This document shows positions 7,494-14,350 of a stretch of 14,873 nucleotides of DNA, in pieces. The notes beneath the pieces were generated by a model, which did no database searches, was not told where the DNA came from, and saw nothing but the letters and a program-made list of their open reading frames with translations. Origin of the DNA: JAAYCB01 sp012744395 (GTDB taxonomy: Bacteria > Planctomycetota > Planctomycetia > Pirellulales > Thermoguttaceae); NCBI GenBank assembly GCA_028703175.1, contig JAQVNJ010000147.1:1-14873 (forward strand), written 5' to 3'. The position numbers were made by a program, and so were the translations under genes. Each line of letters begins with the position of its first letter. The stretch's first letter is position 1.

Positions 7494-7526
7494 GCCGCAG
7501 ACGGCACCCCCGCCTGCGGCGGGGGT
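7494..7526. terminator. Strong GC hairpin downstream of prc, with an alternative fold
   Basis: ACCCCCGCC (7506-7514) pairs perfectly with GGCGGGGGT (7518-7526) across a TGC loop, a 9-bp GC-rich stem about 80 bp past the prc stop. A competing 7-bp stem, GCCGCAG (7494-7500) with CTGCGGC (7514-7520), overlaps it. There is no U-tract on either strand. It may be a 3'-end stabiliser, a Rho-assisted stop or a dispersed palindromic element rather than a classic intrinsic terminator. Confidence 0.45.
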
Positions 7527-7606
7527 AGGGGGCCGGTTTCTCGTGCAGGCAAGATCCAGCGGAAATGGGTTCTCTTCGCGCTGCTCCGCGTGTTCTGCCC
7601 GGTCTT

Positions 7607-9676
7607 CTAGCCCGACTGGGCCAGGAGCACCAGTTGCAGGTAGTCGACAGTGATCGCCATGACTTCGTCGAGATACATTTCTCGCTGGATTCCCGTCTCG
7701 CCTCCTTCGGCGATCTGCTCCAATGCCTTGCGTTCCTCTTTGTCGGCGTCGAGTTCCTTCAGTTCCGCGCGGAACTTGTCTTCGTTGAGGGTGATGTGCT
7801 TTCGGTCTTTCTGCGCCAGATAGAGATCAATGTTGCGCTGCACTTTCTGGAAGTCGCTGGAATCGCTGCGGCGTTTGTCAGAGAGCCGCCGCAACTGCTG
7901 GCGGATGGCATCGCTGACCTGGCCGTAATTTCTGTGTCGCACGGGGTCGACGCGATCGAAGGGAACCGCGTAGTCGAGGTCGGCCTCTCCGATATCGTAG
8001 TGCGTCGTCAGGGAGGGGAGTTCGATATCCGAAACGACGCCGCGGTTCTGCGTGCTCTCGCCGCTGGGGCGGTAGAACTGCTGCATGGTGATCTTCAAGG
8101 CGCCGAGCGAAGGGGCGTTCTGGATCCCCTGGAAGAGTTGGGCCCCGAGGTCCATGAGACTCTGGACGGTGCCTTTGCCATGGGTGGTGCGATCCCCGAC
8201 GATCAGGCCCCGCTTGTAGTCCTGGATGGCGCCGGCGAGGATTTCGCTGGCGCTGGCGCTGAACTTGCTGATCATCACGACCAGCGGCCCCTTCCAGACG
8301 ATCGTTCCATTGTCGTTGTCCATGTAGGCGTGGACGTCGCCATTGGCATCCTTGACCTGGACGACCGGTCCATCCTCGATGAACAGGCCGGTCAGGCTGA
8401 TCGCTTCCTGCAACGAGCCCCCCCCGTTGCGGCGAAGATCGAGGATCACCGCATCGACCTGCTGCCGGTTGAACTCTTCGAGGATGATCCGCACGTCGCG
8501 GGTGGTGCTCTTGAAGTTGGGGATTCCGTTCTTGACGCCCTCCATGTCGAGGTAGAAGCTGGGCAGATCGATGACGCCGATCTTGTAGGGCTCGCCGGAG
8601 GGCTTGGCGCCGACTTCGAAGACGGCCTGCTGGGCCTCGCTATCCTTCAGTTCGATCTTCGCACGGGTGATCTCGACAATCCGCCGGTTCAGACCGTCCT
8701 TGTCCGTGACTTCGAGTCGGACAACCGTGTTGCGCTTGCCGCGGATTCGATCGACCACGTCCGAGAGCTTCATGTCGACCACGTCCTCGATCTCGCCGTC
8801 GACTCCCTGGCCGACGCCGACGATCCGGTCCTCGGACTTCAATTGCCCGTCCTTGCTGGCCGCCCCACCCGGAATAATCTTGTTCACGACGGTGTAACCG
8901 TCGATCGACTGGAGCGCCGCGCCGATCCCGTCGAGTTCCAGACGCATCTGGATCTCGAAATTGTCCAGCGAGCGAGGCGACATGTAGCTCGTGTGCGGGT
9001 CAAACGACATCGTCATCGCCGTCAAGTACATTTCGAGGACTTCCTCGCGATCGGTCTGATGCATCCGCTTGGAGAAGCTCACGTAGCGCCGCAGGACCTT
9101 CTCCCGCTGCTTTTCGACGGTCATCTTCTCCTCGTCGTCGACGCGGAGCCGGAGCAGGTCGAACTTGATCCGCTTCCGCCACATTTCGCGCGCCTCCGCT
9201 TCGGTTTTTGCGTAAGAAGCGGCTTCCGGATCGCGGAGAATCTCTTCGTCGACCGTGAAGTCGTGCTCTATCGCGACGAGCTGCTTGATCCAGCCGACGC
9301 GCTCGTCCACCCGTTGCAGAAACGTGCTGAACACCTGGTAGGCAAACCGGATGTCTCCGCGGAGGATCTGATTGTCCAACGCGTGGCGCTGCATCTCGAA
9401 CTGATCGATATCCGACTGGACGAAGTACGCCTTCATCGGGTCGAGCGTCTTGAGGAAGCTGTCCAGAAAACGCGCCGAGATCTCGTCGTCGAGGGGGCGT
9501 TTCGAGAGATGTTCATTCTGGATCAGGTAGGCGACCAGCTTGGTGATCTGCTCGTCCGTGGCGGATGGCCCCTGGGGATCGGCATGCACCGGGACCGAGG
9601 CACTCGCCAACAGGACCGCAGTCGCGGCCACCGCCGCCAGGGTCGATCGACGCAGCAAGGCATTCCAAAACGACAT
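7607..9676 (-). CDS. prc: Tail-specific (C-terminal processing) protease, S41A family
   Basis: Prc/Tsp is a periplasmic serine protease that degrades proteins from unstructured C-termini, including peptidoglycan hydrolases and misfolded envelope proteins in E. coli. The 689-residue size fits Prc rather than the shorter CtpA. A Sec signal peptide (about 1-32, VPVHA cleavage) precedes the helical N-terminal domain (about 40-230), the PDZ domain (about 240-320), the S41 protease core (about 365-550) and a C-terminal DUF3340-like helical region (about 555-680). Aligning by eye to E. coli Prc, the catalytic residues are S475 in FSASASE (472-478), D486 in QDY and K501 in THGKGTVQ. The Ser-Lys spacing is one residue longer than in E. 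coli. The ATG at 9676 has AAGAGG seven bases upstream. No LPS-export or NlpI-type adaptor partner is next door. A 711-codon antisense frame covers it and is rejected as a shadow. Confidence 0.96.
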   Translation of the reverse strand: MSFWNALLRRSTLAAVAATAVLLASASVPVHADPQGPSATDEQITKLVAYLIQNEHLSKRPLDDEISARFLDSFLKTLDPMKAYFVQSDIDQFEMQRHALDNQILRGDIRFAYQVFSTFLQRVDERVGWIKQLVAIEHDFTVDEEILRDPEAASYAKTEAEAREMWRKRIKFDLLRLRVDDEEKMTVEKQREKVLRRYVSFSKRMHQTDREEVLEMYLTAMTMSFDPHTSYMSPRSLDNFEIQMRLELDGIGAALQSIDGYTVVNKIIPGGAASKDGQLKSEDRIVGVGQGVDGEIEDVVDMKLSDVVDRIRGKRNTVVRLEVTDKDGLNRRIVEITRAKIELKDSEAQQAVFEVGAKPSGEPYKIGVIDLPSFYLDMEGVKNGIPNFKSTTRDVRIILEEFNRQQVDAVILDLRRNGGGSLQEAISLTGLFIEDGPVVQVKDANGDVHAYMDNDNGTIVWKGPLVVMISKFSASASEILAGAIQDYKRGLIVGDRTTHGKGTVQSLMDLGAQLFQGIQNAPSLGALKITMQQFYRPSGESTQNRGVVSDIELPSLTTHYDIGEADLDYAVPFDRVDPVRHRNYGQVSDAIRQQLRRLSDKRRSDSSDFQKVQRNIDLYLAQKDRKHITLNEDKFRAELKELDADKEERKALEQIAEGGETGIQREMYLDEVMAITVDYLQLVLLAQSG

Positions 9677-9827
9677 TCAAGAACCTCTTCAGATCGGTGA
9701 AAGGATTGTTCGGCGCGCACTGCTACCACGCCGCCGGCACGTCATGCATGTCCACATGCCCGGCTGGACGGGAACTCTCGTCGGGTGGGCAACTTTGCGC
9801 AGAACCTGCAATCGCCAAGGCTAGACT

Positions 9828-9856
9828 ATCCTAGTGGCCATTGGTGAAACGAACAA
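9828..9856 (-). promoter_or_regulatory. Candidate promoter for prc
   Basis: On the minus strand TTGTTC (9851-9856) is followed after exactly 17 bp by TAGGAT (9828-9833). Each half is only a partial match (3 of 6 and 4 of 6), so this rests mainly on spacing and position about 150 bp upstream of the prc start. Confidence 0.3.
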
Positions 9857-9876
9857 GACAAAATCGCCACAGTCGA

Positions 9877-9894
9877 CCCCCTTGTGCGAGGGGG
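9877..9894. repeat. GC hairpin followed by a G8 run
   Basis: CCCCCT (9877-9882) pairs with AGGGGG (9889-9894) over a 6-base loop, and the G-run continues to 9897. An outer CGAC/GTCG match (9874-9877 and 9899-9902) could extend it with bulges. It lies between cbiX and prc and may contribute to transcript ending, but there is no T-run. Confidence 0.35.
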
Positions 9895-9992
9895 GGGCGT
9901 CGCGCGGCTCTCCTCCATTGTACGCCCAGCGACGAAAAAACGGCAGAACCGGAGCCCCATCGGTCCGGATAATTCGACCGCCAAGGGCCAAC

Positions 9993-10075
9993 CCAACCCG
10001 ACGCGTAAGCGAGGCGGAGAACGCGACGCGTGCGAGAGGCCAACTCGGGTCAGCCTCGCTCGCGCGTCCGGTTGG
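9993..10075. repeat. Imperfect inverted repeat pair of an interspersed CCCGACGCGTnAGCGAGGC family
   Basis: The 23-base left arm (9993-10015) and right arm (10053-10075) are reverse complements at 20 of 23 positions by eye, separated by 37 bases. The left arm core is CCCGACGCGTAAGCGAGGC. A degenerate third unit, GACGCGTGCGAGAGGC, lies in the loop (10025-10040). The same core occurs in opposite orientation at 14121-14177. The pair begins about 48 bp past the cbiX stop, so it could fold as a 3'-end structure of that transcript. Confidence 0.65.
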
Positions 10076-10122
10076 GGGGCGGATCATGAACAGTCCGGGC
10101 GAGTCGAACGGAAAACCGGCAT

Positions 10123-10920
10123 TCAGCGCCGAAGCGCCGCGGCGGCCAAGTCCAATCCGAAGTCCGCTAGCCGAGCGTCTGGTCCCAGGGACGATGTGGT
10201 AATCCACTCGATTTGGGGGAATTTTGCAGACATGTCACGAATACCAGCCTCCAGGCGTCCTGTCAGCTGCCCGGGCAGCAAGAGGTGGGGCTGGACCACA
10301 ACCCGCTCCCAATTGGCCACGGCGGCATGATCGACGACTTCCCCAAACGACGGTTCGCACATCGCCAGAAACGAAGCATACACTTCGTCCGTCCCGTTCC
10401 GTTCGCGGCGCAGCCGGGCAAGGCGGACGATTTCATCTCTGACGGCGAGGTCGCGGCTTCCTCGCGCGACCAGTACCAGCGCGCAACAGCGTGCCGGCAC
10501 GCGCCCGCCAACGGCCTGCTTCAGCCTCTCTTCGGCCAAATCGACCAGCCCGGCGTGACTGCCCAGGTGATTGGCGAAGACAACGGACATCCGCGGCAGG
10601 CTTTTCATGGCTTGCCGCACCTGGTTTGGAATATCGTGCCGGACGTGCCTGCCCGCGGTGAGCTGCATCGGGACGACAACCAGTCGCGCGACGCCGCGGC
10701 GGGCGAGGTTCGCCAGCCCGCGGTCAATCGCCGGCGCGGCGATCTCCAGAAAGCACGGCTCGACCGCGGCCCTGCCGGCACGTTGCGCGGCCGCGCGGCA
10801 GAGGTCGAGAAATGCCCGGTTTCCCGTGGGCCGGCGCGTGCCATGCCCGACGAGCAGAATGCCGGTTTTTGCGTCCAACACGGTCAAGGGTGGGGGGCTC
10901 GCAAAGAGGGCGGAAGGCAT
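10123..10920 (-). CDS. cbiX: Sirohydrochlorin cobaltochelatase/ferrochelatase, long CbiX type
   Basis: CbiX-type enzymes insert Co2+ (or Fe2+ for SirB) into sirohydrochlorin in the cytosol, feeding anaerobic cobalamin or siroheme synthesis. Starting at ATG 10920 the protein has 265 residues in two similar halves, the long-form layout. The first half has LLVGHGTR (22-29, metal-binding H26) and VPMQLTAGRHVRHDIP (83-98, H92). The second half has VARGSRD (151-157), where the His is replaced as is usual in this half, and QPHLLLPG (210-217). The frame stays open to an ATG at 11064, but those 48 extra residues are Arg-rich and unlike the family, and a candidate minus-strand -10 (TAGAAT, 11004-11009) lies inside them. 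No strong Shine-Dalgarno is visible; GTG at 10881 is another option. No other cobalamin gene is adjacent, so cobalt versus iron use is undecided. Confidence 0.88.
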   Translation of the reverse strand: MPSALFASPPPLTVLDAKTGILLVGHGTRRPTGNRAFLDLCRAAAQRAGRAAVEPCFLEIAAPAIDRGLANLARRGVARLVVVPMQLTAGRHVRHDIPNQVRQAMKSLPRMSVVFANHLGSHAGLVDLAEERLKQAVGGRVPARCCALVLVARGSRDLAVRDEIVRLARLRRERNGTDEVYASFLAMCEPSFGEVVDHAAVANWERVVVQPHLLLPGQLTGRLEAGIRDMSAKFPQIEWITTSSLGPDARLADFGLDLAAAALRR

Positions 10921-11003
10921 GCGATCGCTGGCCGCCGGCGCGCGGCGCGGTTCTCCGAGACGCGCGTCCCGGTCTCGAAGAGACGGGCCCGCCCGACTGC
11001 CGT

Positions 11004-11009
11004 ATTCTA
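11004..11009 (-). promoter_or_regulatory. Candidate -10 element for cbiX
   Basis: TAGAAT on the minus strand matches the -10 consensus at 5 of 6 bases. The -35 side is poor. It would give a leader of about 77 bases before ATG 10920, which is too short for a cobalamin riboswitch. Confidence 0.3.
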
Positions 11010-11152
11010 CGCGCGGAACAGGGAAGAGGAAGACGCGGTCCGGCCGGCTGGCTCGTTGCCGCAAGAACCGACAAGGCCCGCTCGGACGATCCGCCGAACG
11101 CCCGGAGACCCAGGCTGCCGCGGAACGGGGCCTCCAATCCCAGGCGATGCGC

Positions 11153-11182
11153 TCGACACCGGGTGGCCCCGGCAGTTAGAAT
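11153..11182 (+). promoter_or_regulatory. Predicted sigma-70-like promoter of the PQQ-propeller gene
   Basis: TCGACA (11153-11158, 5 of 6 matches) and TAGAAT (11177-11182, 5 of 6 matches) are separated by 18 bp. Transcription would start near 11189, giving a leader of about 60 bases. Confidence 0.6.
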
Positions 11183-11248
11183 TCCGGCTGTGGGTTGTTT
11201 GCCAGTTCGGGCCTAGTCGCCGATCACCGTGTCATGCCGGAGTCATTC

Positions 11249-12493
11249 ATGCCTAGAGTTTGCCGCGATCTGTTTCGGGCAATTCTGGTCTTTTCGCTGG
11301 CCACCTGCGAAGCGCCGGGCCAGGAGTGGCCTCGATTCCGCGGGCCGAACGGAACGGGCGTGAGCGACGCGCGGACGATTCCGGCAAGTTGGACGGACGG
11401 GGACTATCGCTGGCGGGTCGAGTTGCCCGGCATCGGCTACTCGTCGCCGGTGGTTGCCGGTTCGCGGCTGTTCATCACATCCGGATTGGAGGACGACGCG
11501 ACCCAGGTGGTCACGTGCCTGTCGATCGCCGACGGGGCCGTGCTCTGGCAGCGGAAGCTGTCGTCGGCTCCGCACCCCCGGCACCCCTTCAACTGCTACG
11601 CAGCGAGCACTCCCGCGCTCGACGACGACTCGGTGTATTTCCTGTGGGCCGAGCCCGGGCGGCTCTCCCTGGTCAAGCTGGACCAGCCGACCGGGCAGGA
11701 ACGGTGGCGGCGAGACCTCGGCCCGTTTCTGGCCGAACACGCGATCGGCGCATCGCCGATCGTGTTCGAGGAGTCAGTGATCGTGCCCAACGAGCAGGAC
11801 GGCGCCAGCTCGATCGTCGCCCTGGACCGCGCGACGGGCGAGACCCGCTGGCTGGCCGAGCGGCGGACCGAGAAGACCGCCTATGCAACGCCCTGCCTGT
11901 TCCAACTCGCCGACGGCCAGCTCCAGCTCCTGGTCAACAGTTGGGCCCACGGTTTCAGCGCGTTGGACCCCCGCACCGGGGAAACGCTGTGGGAACTGCC
12001 GATCCTCAACTACCGCGTGGTCAACTCGCCCGCCGTTGCCGGTGGGCTGGTGTTTGGTAGTTGCGGGACCGGGGGAATCGGACGCCAGATGTTTGCCGTC
12101 CGGCCCGGCAATCCGCGCACAGGGACCCCCCCCGAAGTGGCCTACGAGCTGACCGGTTCGCTCCCCTATGTGGTCACGCCGATCGGGGTCGGCGATCTGC
12201 TCTTCTCCTGGTACGACAAGGGGATCGTCACCTGCCTGGAAGCTTCCACGGGCAAGATTGTCTGGAAGGAGCGGATCGGCGGGGAATACTTCGCTTCGCC
12301 GGTCTGCGTTGGCGACCGCCTCTACGGCATCTCGCGCGACGGGCGGGTGGTCGTCCTGGCGGCCTCGCGCCGGTTTGAAGAGCTGGCGCGGATCGATCTG
12401 GGAGAACGCACCAATGCCACGCCGGCGATTGCAGGCGGCGCGATGTACCTCCGCACCGCCTCGCACGTGATCGCCATCGGGCCGGTGGAATAG
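11249..12493 (+). CDS. Secreted PQQ-like beta-propeller repeat protein (BamB-like)
   Basis: The 414-residue product is a predicted exported beta-propeller built from PQQ-type repeats. Such planctomycete proteins are often labelled BamB-like, but a role in outer-membrane protein assembly is unproven, and they usually lack the enzymatic PQQ site. A signal peptide (about 1-25) is followed by the WPRFRGPNG segment (27-35) typical of planctomycete members. Blade-closing motifs of the form D-x-x-T-G-x-x-x-W recur: ADGAVLW (94-100), PTGQERW (147-153), ATGETRW (195-201), RTGETLW (242-248) and STGKIVW (333-339). Cys20 in SLATC is not a standard lipobox because Thr precedes it. I chose ATG 11249 because CCGGAG (11237-11242) lies six bases upstream; frames from 11195 or 11234 add residues before the signal peptide. 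It has its own promoter and lies 122 bp before the DUF971 fusion gene on the same strand, possibly co-transcribed. Confidence 0.88.
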   Translation: MPRVCRDLFRAILVFSLATCEAPGQEWPRFRGPNGTGVSDARTIPASWTDGDYRWRVELPGIGYSSPVVAGSRLFITSGLEDDATQVVTCLSIADGAVLWQRKLSSAPHPRHPFNCYAASTPALDDDSVYFLWAEPGRLSLVKLDQPTGQERWRRDLGPFLAEHAIGASPIVFEESVIVPNEQDGASSIVALDRATGETRWLAERRTEKTAYATPCLFQLADGQLQLLVNSWAHGFSALDPRTGETLWELPILNYRVVNSPAVAGGLVFGSCGTGGIGRQMFAVRPGNPRTGTPPEVAYELTGSLPYVVTPIGVGDLLFSWYDKGIVTCLEASTGKIVWKERIGGEYFASPVCVGDRLYGISRDGRVVVLAASRRFEELARIDLGERTNATPAIAGGAMYLRTASHVIAIGPVE

Positions 12494-12505
12494 CGATCCG
12501 ACGGG

Positions 12506-12521
12506 GAATCCCCAGGGATTC
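12506..12521 (+). terminator. Small hairpin just after the PQQ-propeller gene
   Basis: GAATCCC (12506-12512) is followed after CA by its reverse complement GGGATTC (12515-12521), 13 bases past the stop codon. The inner pairs cannot close over a 2-base loop, so the effective stem is about 5-6 bp. There is no T-run. It may be a weak attenuator or 3'-end structure before the next gene. Confidence 0.3.
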
Positions 12522-12604
12522 AACACGATCAACGGGAGGGGCCGGCGGCTCGACGCTCCGGGCCCGCCAGGGGCGGCGAGCGGATCGGCAAACGTTGTCC
12601 AAGC

Positions 12605-12609
12605 GGAGG
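12605..12609 (+). promoter_or_regulatory. Ribosome binding site fixing the ATG start of the fusion gene
   Basis: GGAGG lies six bases before ATG 12616, whereas an earlier in-frame TTG at 12595 has nothing comparable. This places the start right at the DUF971 domain. Confidence 0.75.
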
Positions 12610-12615
12610 CGGAGA

Positions 12616-14112
12616 ATGGGTGTGCAACCGACGAAGCTGGCTTTGGAGGGGAGTCTTCTCCGCATCCAGTGGAGCGACGGAACATCGGTCCTTTACGATC
12701 CGATCTTGTTGCGCCAGCGCTGCCCCTGCGCAACCTGCAACGCGGAGCGCGCCAGGGCGGACGCGGCTGGCCAGCCCGCCGAGTCAAGCGGCAAGGCGGT
12801 GACGATCGCTGCCATGGAGCCGGTCGGCAACTATGCCTACAAGGTCCGTTTCAGCGACGGGCACGATACCGGATTGTTCACCCTGGAATTGCTGAGGGAA
12901 TTGGGCGAGGAGCAGGCCGCCGGCCGAAGCGCCCGCACGATGGACAGCCGAGCCCGAATCCGCGCCGCGATGGCCCATCAACCGGTCGACCGCGTGCCGG
13001 TGATGTGCCAATTGGCGATCGGGCACTATCTCCTACAGACGAAGATCGCGCCGGCCGACCTCTGGTTCACCAGCGAGGGGTTCGCCGCAGCGCTTGTCGA
13101 GCTGGCCGATCGCTACCGGTTCGACGGGCTGCTCGTCAACCTGCCGGGGACCGATCCGGATTGGATGCGGTTTGTCGAGCGGATCGACACGGCCGCCGAC
13201 GGCAGCCAGACGGTGCGGTTCGTCAACGGCGACGTGGCGCGGTGCCCGGCGGACGACAATGTGCATCATTTCCCGGCCCAGCCCCGGAAAGTTCCGGCGA
13301 TCGAGGAAGTCGACCCGTCGCAGGTCTATTACGACGATCCCCACGGGTTGGGCGGGCTGAAGTATCCGTTCTATTTTGGGCTCGAACCGTCCAGGCCGCC
13401 GCGGGAAGCCTACTGGCCCGGCTATTTCTTCCGCACCATCGACCTCCTGGTCGAGCGCGTGGGGCGCCGGCTCTCGGTACACAGCGAGGTCTTTTCGCCT
13501 TTCACCCAGTTGATGGAACTGTTCGGATACCAGCGGGCATTGATGTACCTGCTCGACGAGCCGGAGCGGGTGAAGCCGATTCTCGAGGCCTATGCCCAGG
13601 GGGCGGCGGACCTCGGAGCCCGCCAGGCGCGGCGCGGCGTCGACGCGGTGCTGATCTCCTCGGCGTTTGCGGGCGGCGGATTCATTTCGCCGCGGCAATA
13701 CGCCGAGTTCGTGTTGCCCTACGAAGCCGAAGTCGTGCGGCGGATCAAGGCCGAGGGCGCCTTTGTCTACACCCACACCTGCGGCGATATCGGCGATCGC
13801 CTGGAGTGGATGGCCGACACCGGGACCGATGGAATCGACACGCTCGACCCGCCCCCGCTGGGCAGCGTCGACCTGGCCGACGCGAAGCAGCGCGTCGGAG
13901 ACCGCGTCTTCTTCAAGGGAAATATCGATCCCGTCCACACGCTGCTGGAGGGGACGCCGGAGCAGGTCTACGCCGATGCGATCCGCCGGCTGGAGATCGG
14001 CAGTCGGAGCAGCGGCTTCATCCTCTCGAGCGCCTGTTCGGTTTCGCCGCGGGTCGCCCCGGAGAACCTGGCGATGCTCGTGCGGGCGGCGGAAGACTTC
14101 GCCGCCGGCTGA
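12616..14112 (+). CDS. Fusion of a GBBH-N/DUF971 zinc domain and a URO-D/MtaA-like methyltransferase domain
   Basis: One 498-residue frame joins two domains normally found apart. Residues about 4-98 form a DUF971 (gamma-butyrobetaine hydroxylase N-terminal-like) domain with CPCATC (C36, C38, C41) and H83 in SDGHDTG, matching the Cys3-His zinc site of human BBOX1 in spacing. After a linker of about ten residues, residues 109-498 form a URO-D superfamily domain. It opens with the typical SRARIRAAMAHQPVDRVPV and carries HTCG (387-390) and C474 in SSACSVSP, the HxC...C zinc ligands of methylcobamide-dependent methyltransferases such as MtaA/MtbA. The RxxR region of true uroporphyrinogen decarboxylase (HemE) is absent, so methyl transfer is more likely than heme synthesis. 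The ATG at 12940 starting the second domain has no Shine-Dalgarno, which argues for one polypeptide. Methyl donor and acceptor are unknown. It may be co-transcribed with the PQQ gene upstream. Confidence 0.88.
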   Translation: MGVQPTKLALEGSLLRIQWSDGTSVLYDPILLRQRCPCATCNAERARADAAGQPAESSGKAVTIAAMEPVGNYAYKVRFSDGHDTGLFTLELLRELGEEQAAGRSARTMDSRARIRAAMAHQPVDRVPVMCQLAIGHYLLQTKIAPADLWFTSEGFAAALVELADRYRFDGLLVNLPGTDPDWMRFVERIDTAADGSQTVRFVNGDVARCPADDNVHHFPAQPRKVPAIEEVDPSQVYYDDPHGLGGLKYPFYFGLEPSRPPREAYWPGYFFRTIDLLVERVGRRLSVHSEVFSPFTQLMELFGYQRALMYLLDEPERVKPILEAYAQGAADLGARQARRGVDAVLISSAFAGGGFISPRQYAEFVLPYEAEVVRRIKAEGAFVYTHTCGDIGDRLEWMADTGTDGIDTLDPPPLGSVDLADAKQRVGDRVFFKGNIDPVHTLLEGTPEQVYADAIRRLEIGSRSSGFILSSACSVSPRVAPENLAMLVRAAEDFAAG

Positions 14113-14120
14113 GCCGGGTT

Positions 14121-14177
14121 GGCCTCGCCTGATGCGTCGGAGGGGGATCGGGCCTCGCTGACGCGTCGGGGGGATCG
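14121..14177 (+). repeat. Tandem pair of the interspersed intergenic repeat
   Basis: Copy A (14121-14150) and copy B (14151-14177) share GGCCTCGC..TGA.GCGTCGG and end in GGGGATCG. Copy A has about three extra bases. The reverse complement of copy B, CCCGACGCGTCAGCGAGGC, matches the core at 9997-10015 at 18 of 19 positions. The pair begins 9 bp past the fusion-gene stop. Confidence 0.7.
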
Positions 14178-14243
14178 GGGCTGCTGCGAAACTGGCCGGA
14201 GAGGCGCAACCCGTTGGACAGGATGTGGTTAGCGGGTTTAGAC

Positions 14244-14271
14244 TTGCGAAAATCGGCCGCCGGGAGATAAT
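14244..14271 (+). promoter_or_regulatory. Predicted promoter of the ferritin gene
   Basis: TTGCGA (14244-14249, 4 of 6) and GATAAT (14266-14271, 5 of 6) are separated by 16 bp. Transcription would begin near 14278, about 73 bases before the ferritin start. The -10 lies inside a perfect palindrome (14263-14275). Confidence 0.55.
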
Positions 14272-14275
14272 CTCC
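14263..14275. promoter_or_regulatory. Palindrome overlapping the ferritin -10 box, candidate operator
   Basis: GGAGAT-A-ATCTCC is a perfect 13-bp palindrome covering the whole predicted -10 hexamer. A dimeric repressor bound here would block the promoter. Ferritin genes are commonly iron- or redox-regulated, so a metal-responsive regulator is a reasonable guess, but the site is not a canonical 19-bp Fur box. Confidence 0.4.
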
Positions 14276-14350
14276 AAGCAAGCCGGTCCGACAAGGTGAA
14301 GAAGTCCAAGACCTGCACTCTGAAACGCGATCACGAAAAGGAACTCCCCG

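Larger units (their letters stand above)
7247..7606 (-). other. 360-bp intergenic region between prc and the alpha/beta hydrolase
   Basis: No gene is supported here; the frames in it have no recognisable protein features. In minus-strand order it holds the prc 3' flank with a strong hairpin (7494-7526), a candidate promoter (7439-7466), and a leader of roughly 185-205 bases before the hydrolase start. The leader is GC-rich with short palindromes such as GGCGGCCGCC (7356-7365). I found no tRNA-like or known riboswitch pattern. Confidence 0.5.
9677..10122. other. 446-bp intergenic region between cbiX and prc
   Basis: No gene is supported in this stretch; short frames on both strands lack features and ribosome binding sites. 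It contains a candidate prc promoter (9828-9856, minus strand), a CCCCCT/AGGGGG hairpin (9877-9894) followed by a run of eight G, and a large imperfect inverted repeat (9993-10075) belonging to an intergenic repeat family also seen at 14121-14177. The predicted prc leader would be about 145 bases long. Confidence 0.5.
10921..11248. other. 328-bp divergent intergenic region, cbiX / PQQ-propeller gene
   Basis: This holds control sequences for the two divergent genes: a minus-strand -10-like hexamer at 11004-11009 and a good plus-strand promoter at 11153-11182. Open frames through it have no family resemblance. I see no riboswitch-like fold by eye. Confidence 0.45.

Noticed and set aside
7565..9700. 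A 711-codon open frame on the plus strand, antisense to prc
   Set aside because: It mirrors the complete S41 protease, has the odd composition of an antisense shadow in high-GC DNA, and shows no domain motifs.
9993..10075. CRISPR array or att site
   Set aside because: There are only two inverted arms and one degenerate unit, with no regular spacers, no cas genes and no integrase.
9821..10207. Short overlapping frames on both strands between cbiX and prc
   Set aside because: They overlap each other and the repeat elements, lack ribosome binding sites, and encode low-complexity products.
10921..11064. N-terminal extension of cbiX from ATG 11064
   Set aside because: The 48 extra residues are Arg-rich, unlike CbiX proteins, and contain a likely -10 element for the gene.
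12616..14112. Annotation of the C-terminal domain as HemE uroporphyrinogen decarboxylase
   Set aside because: The HemE RxxR region is missing, while zinc ligands HxC and a distal Cys of the methyltransferase branch are present.
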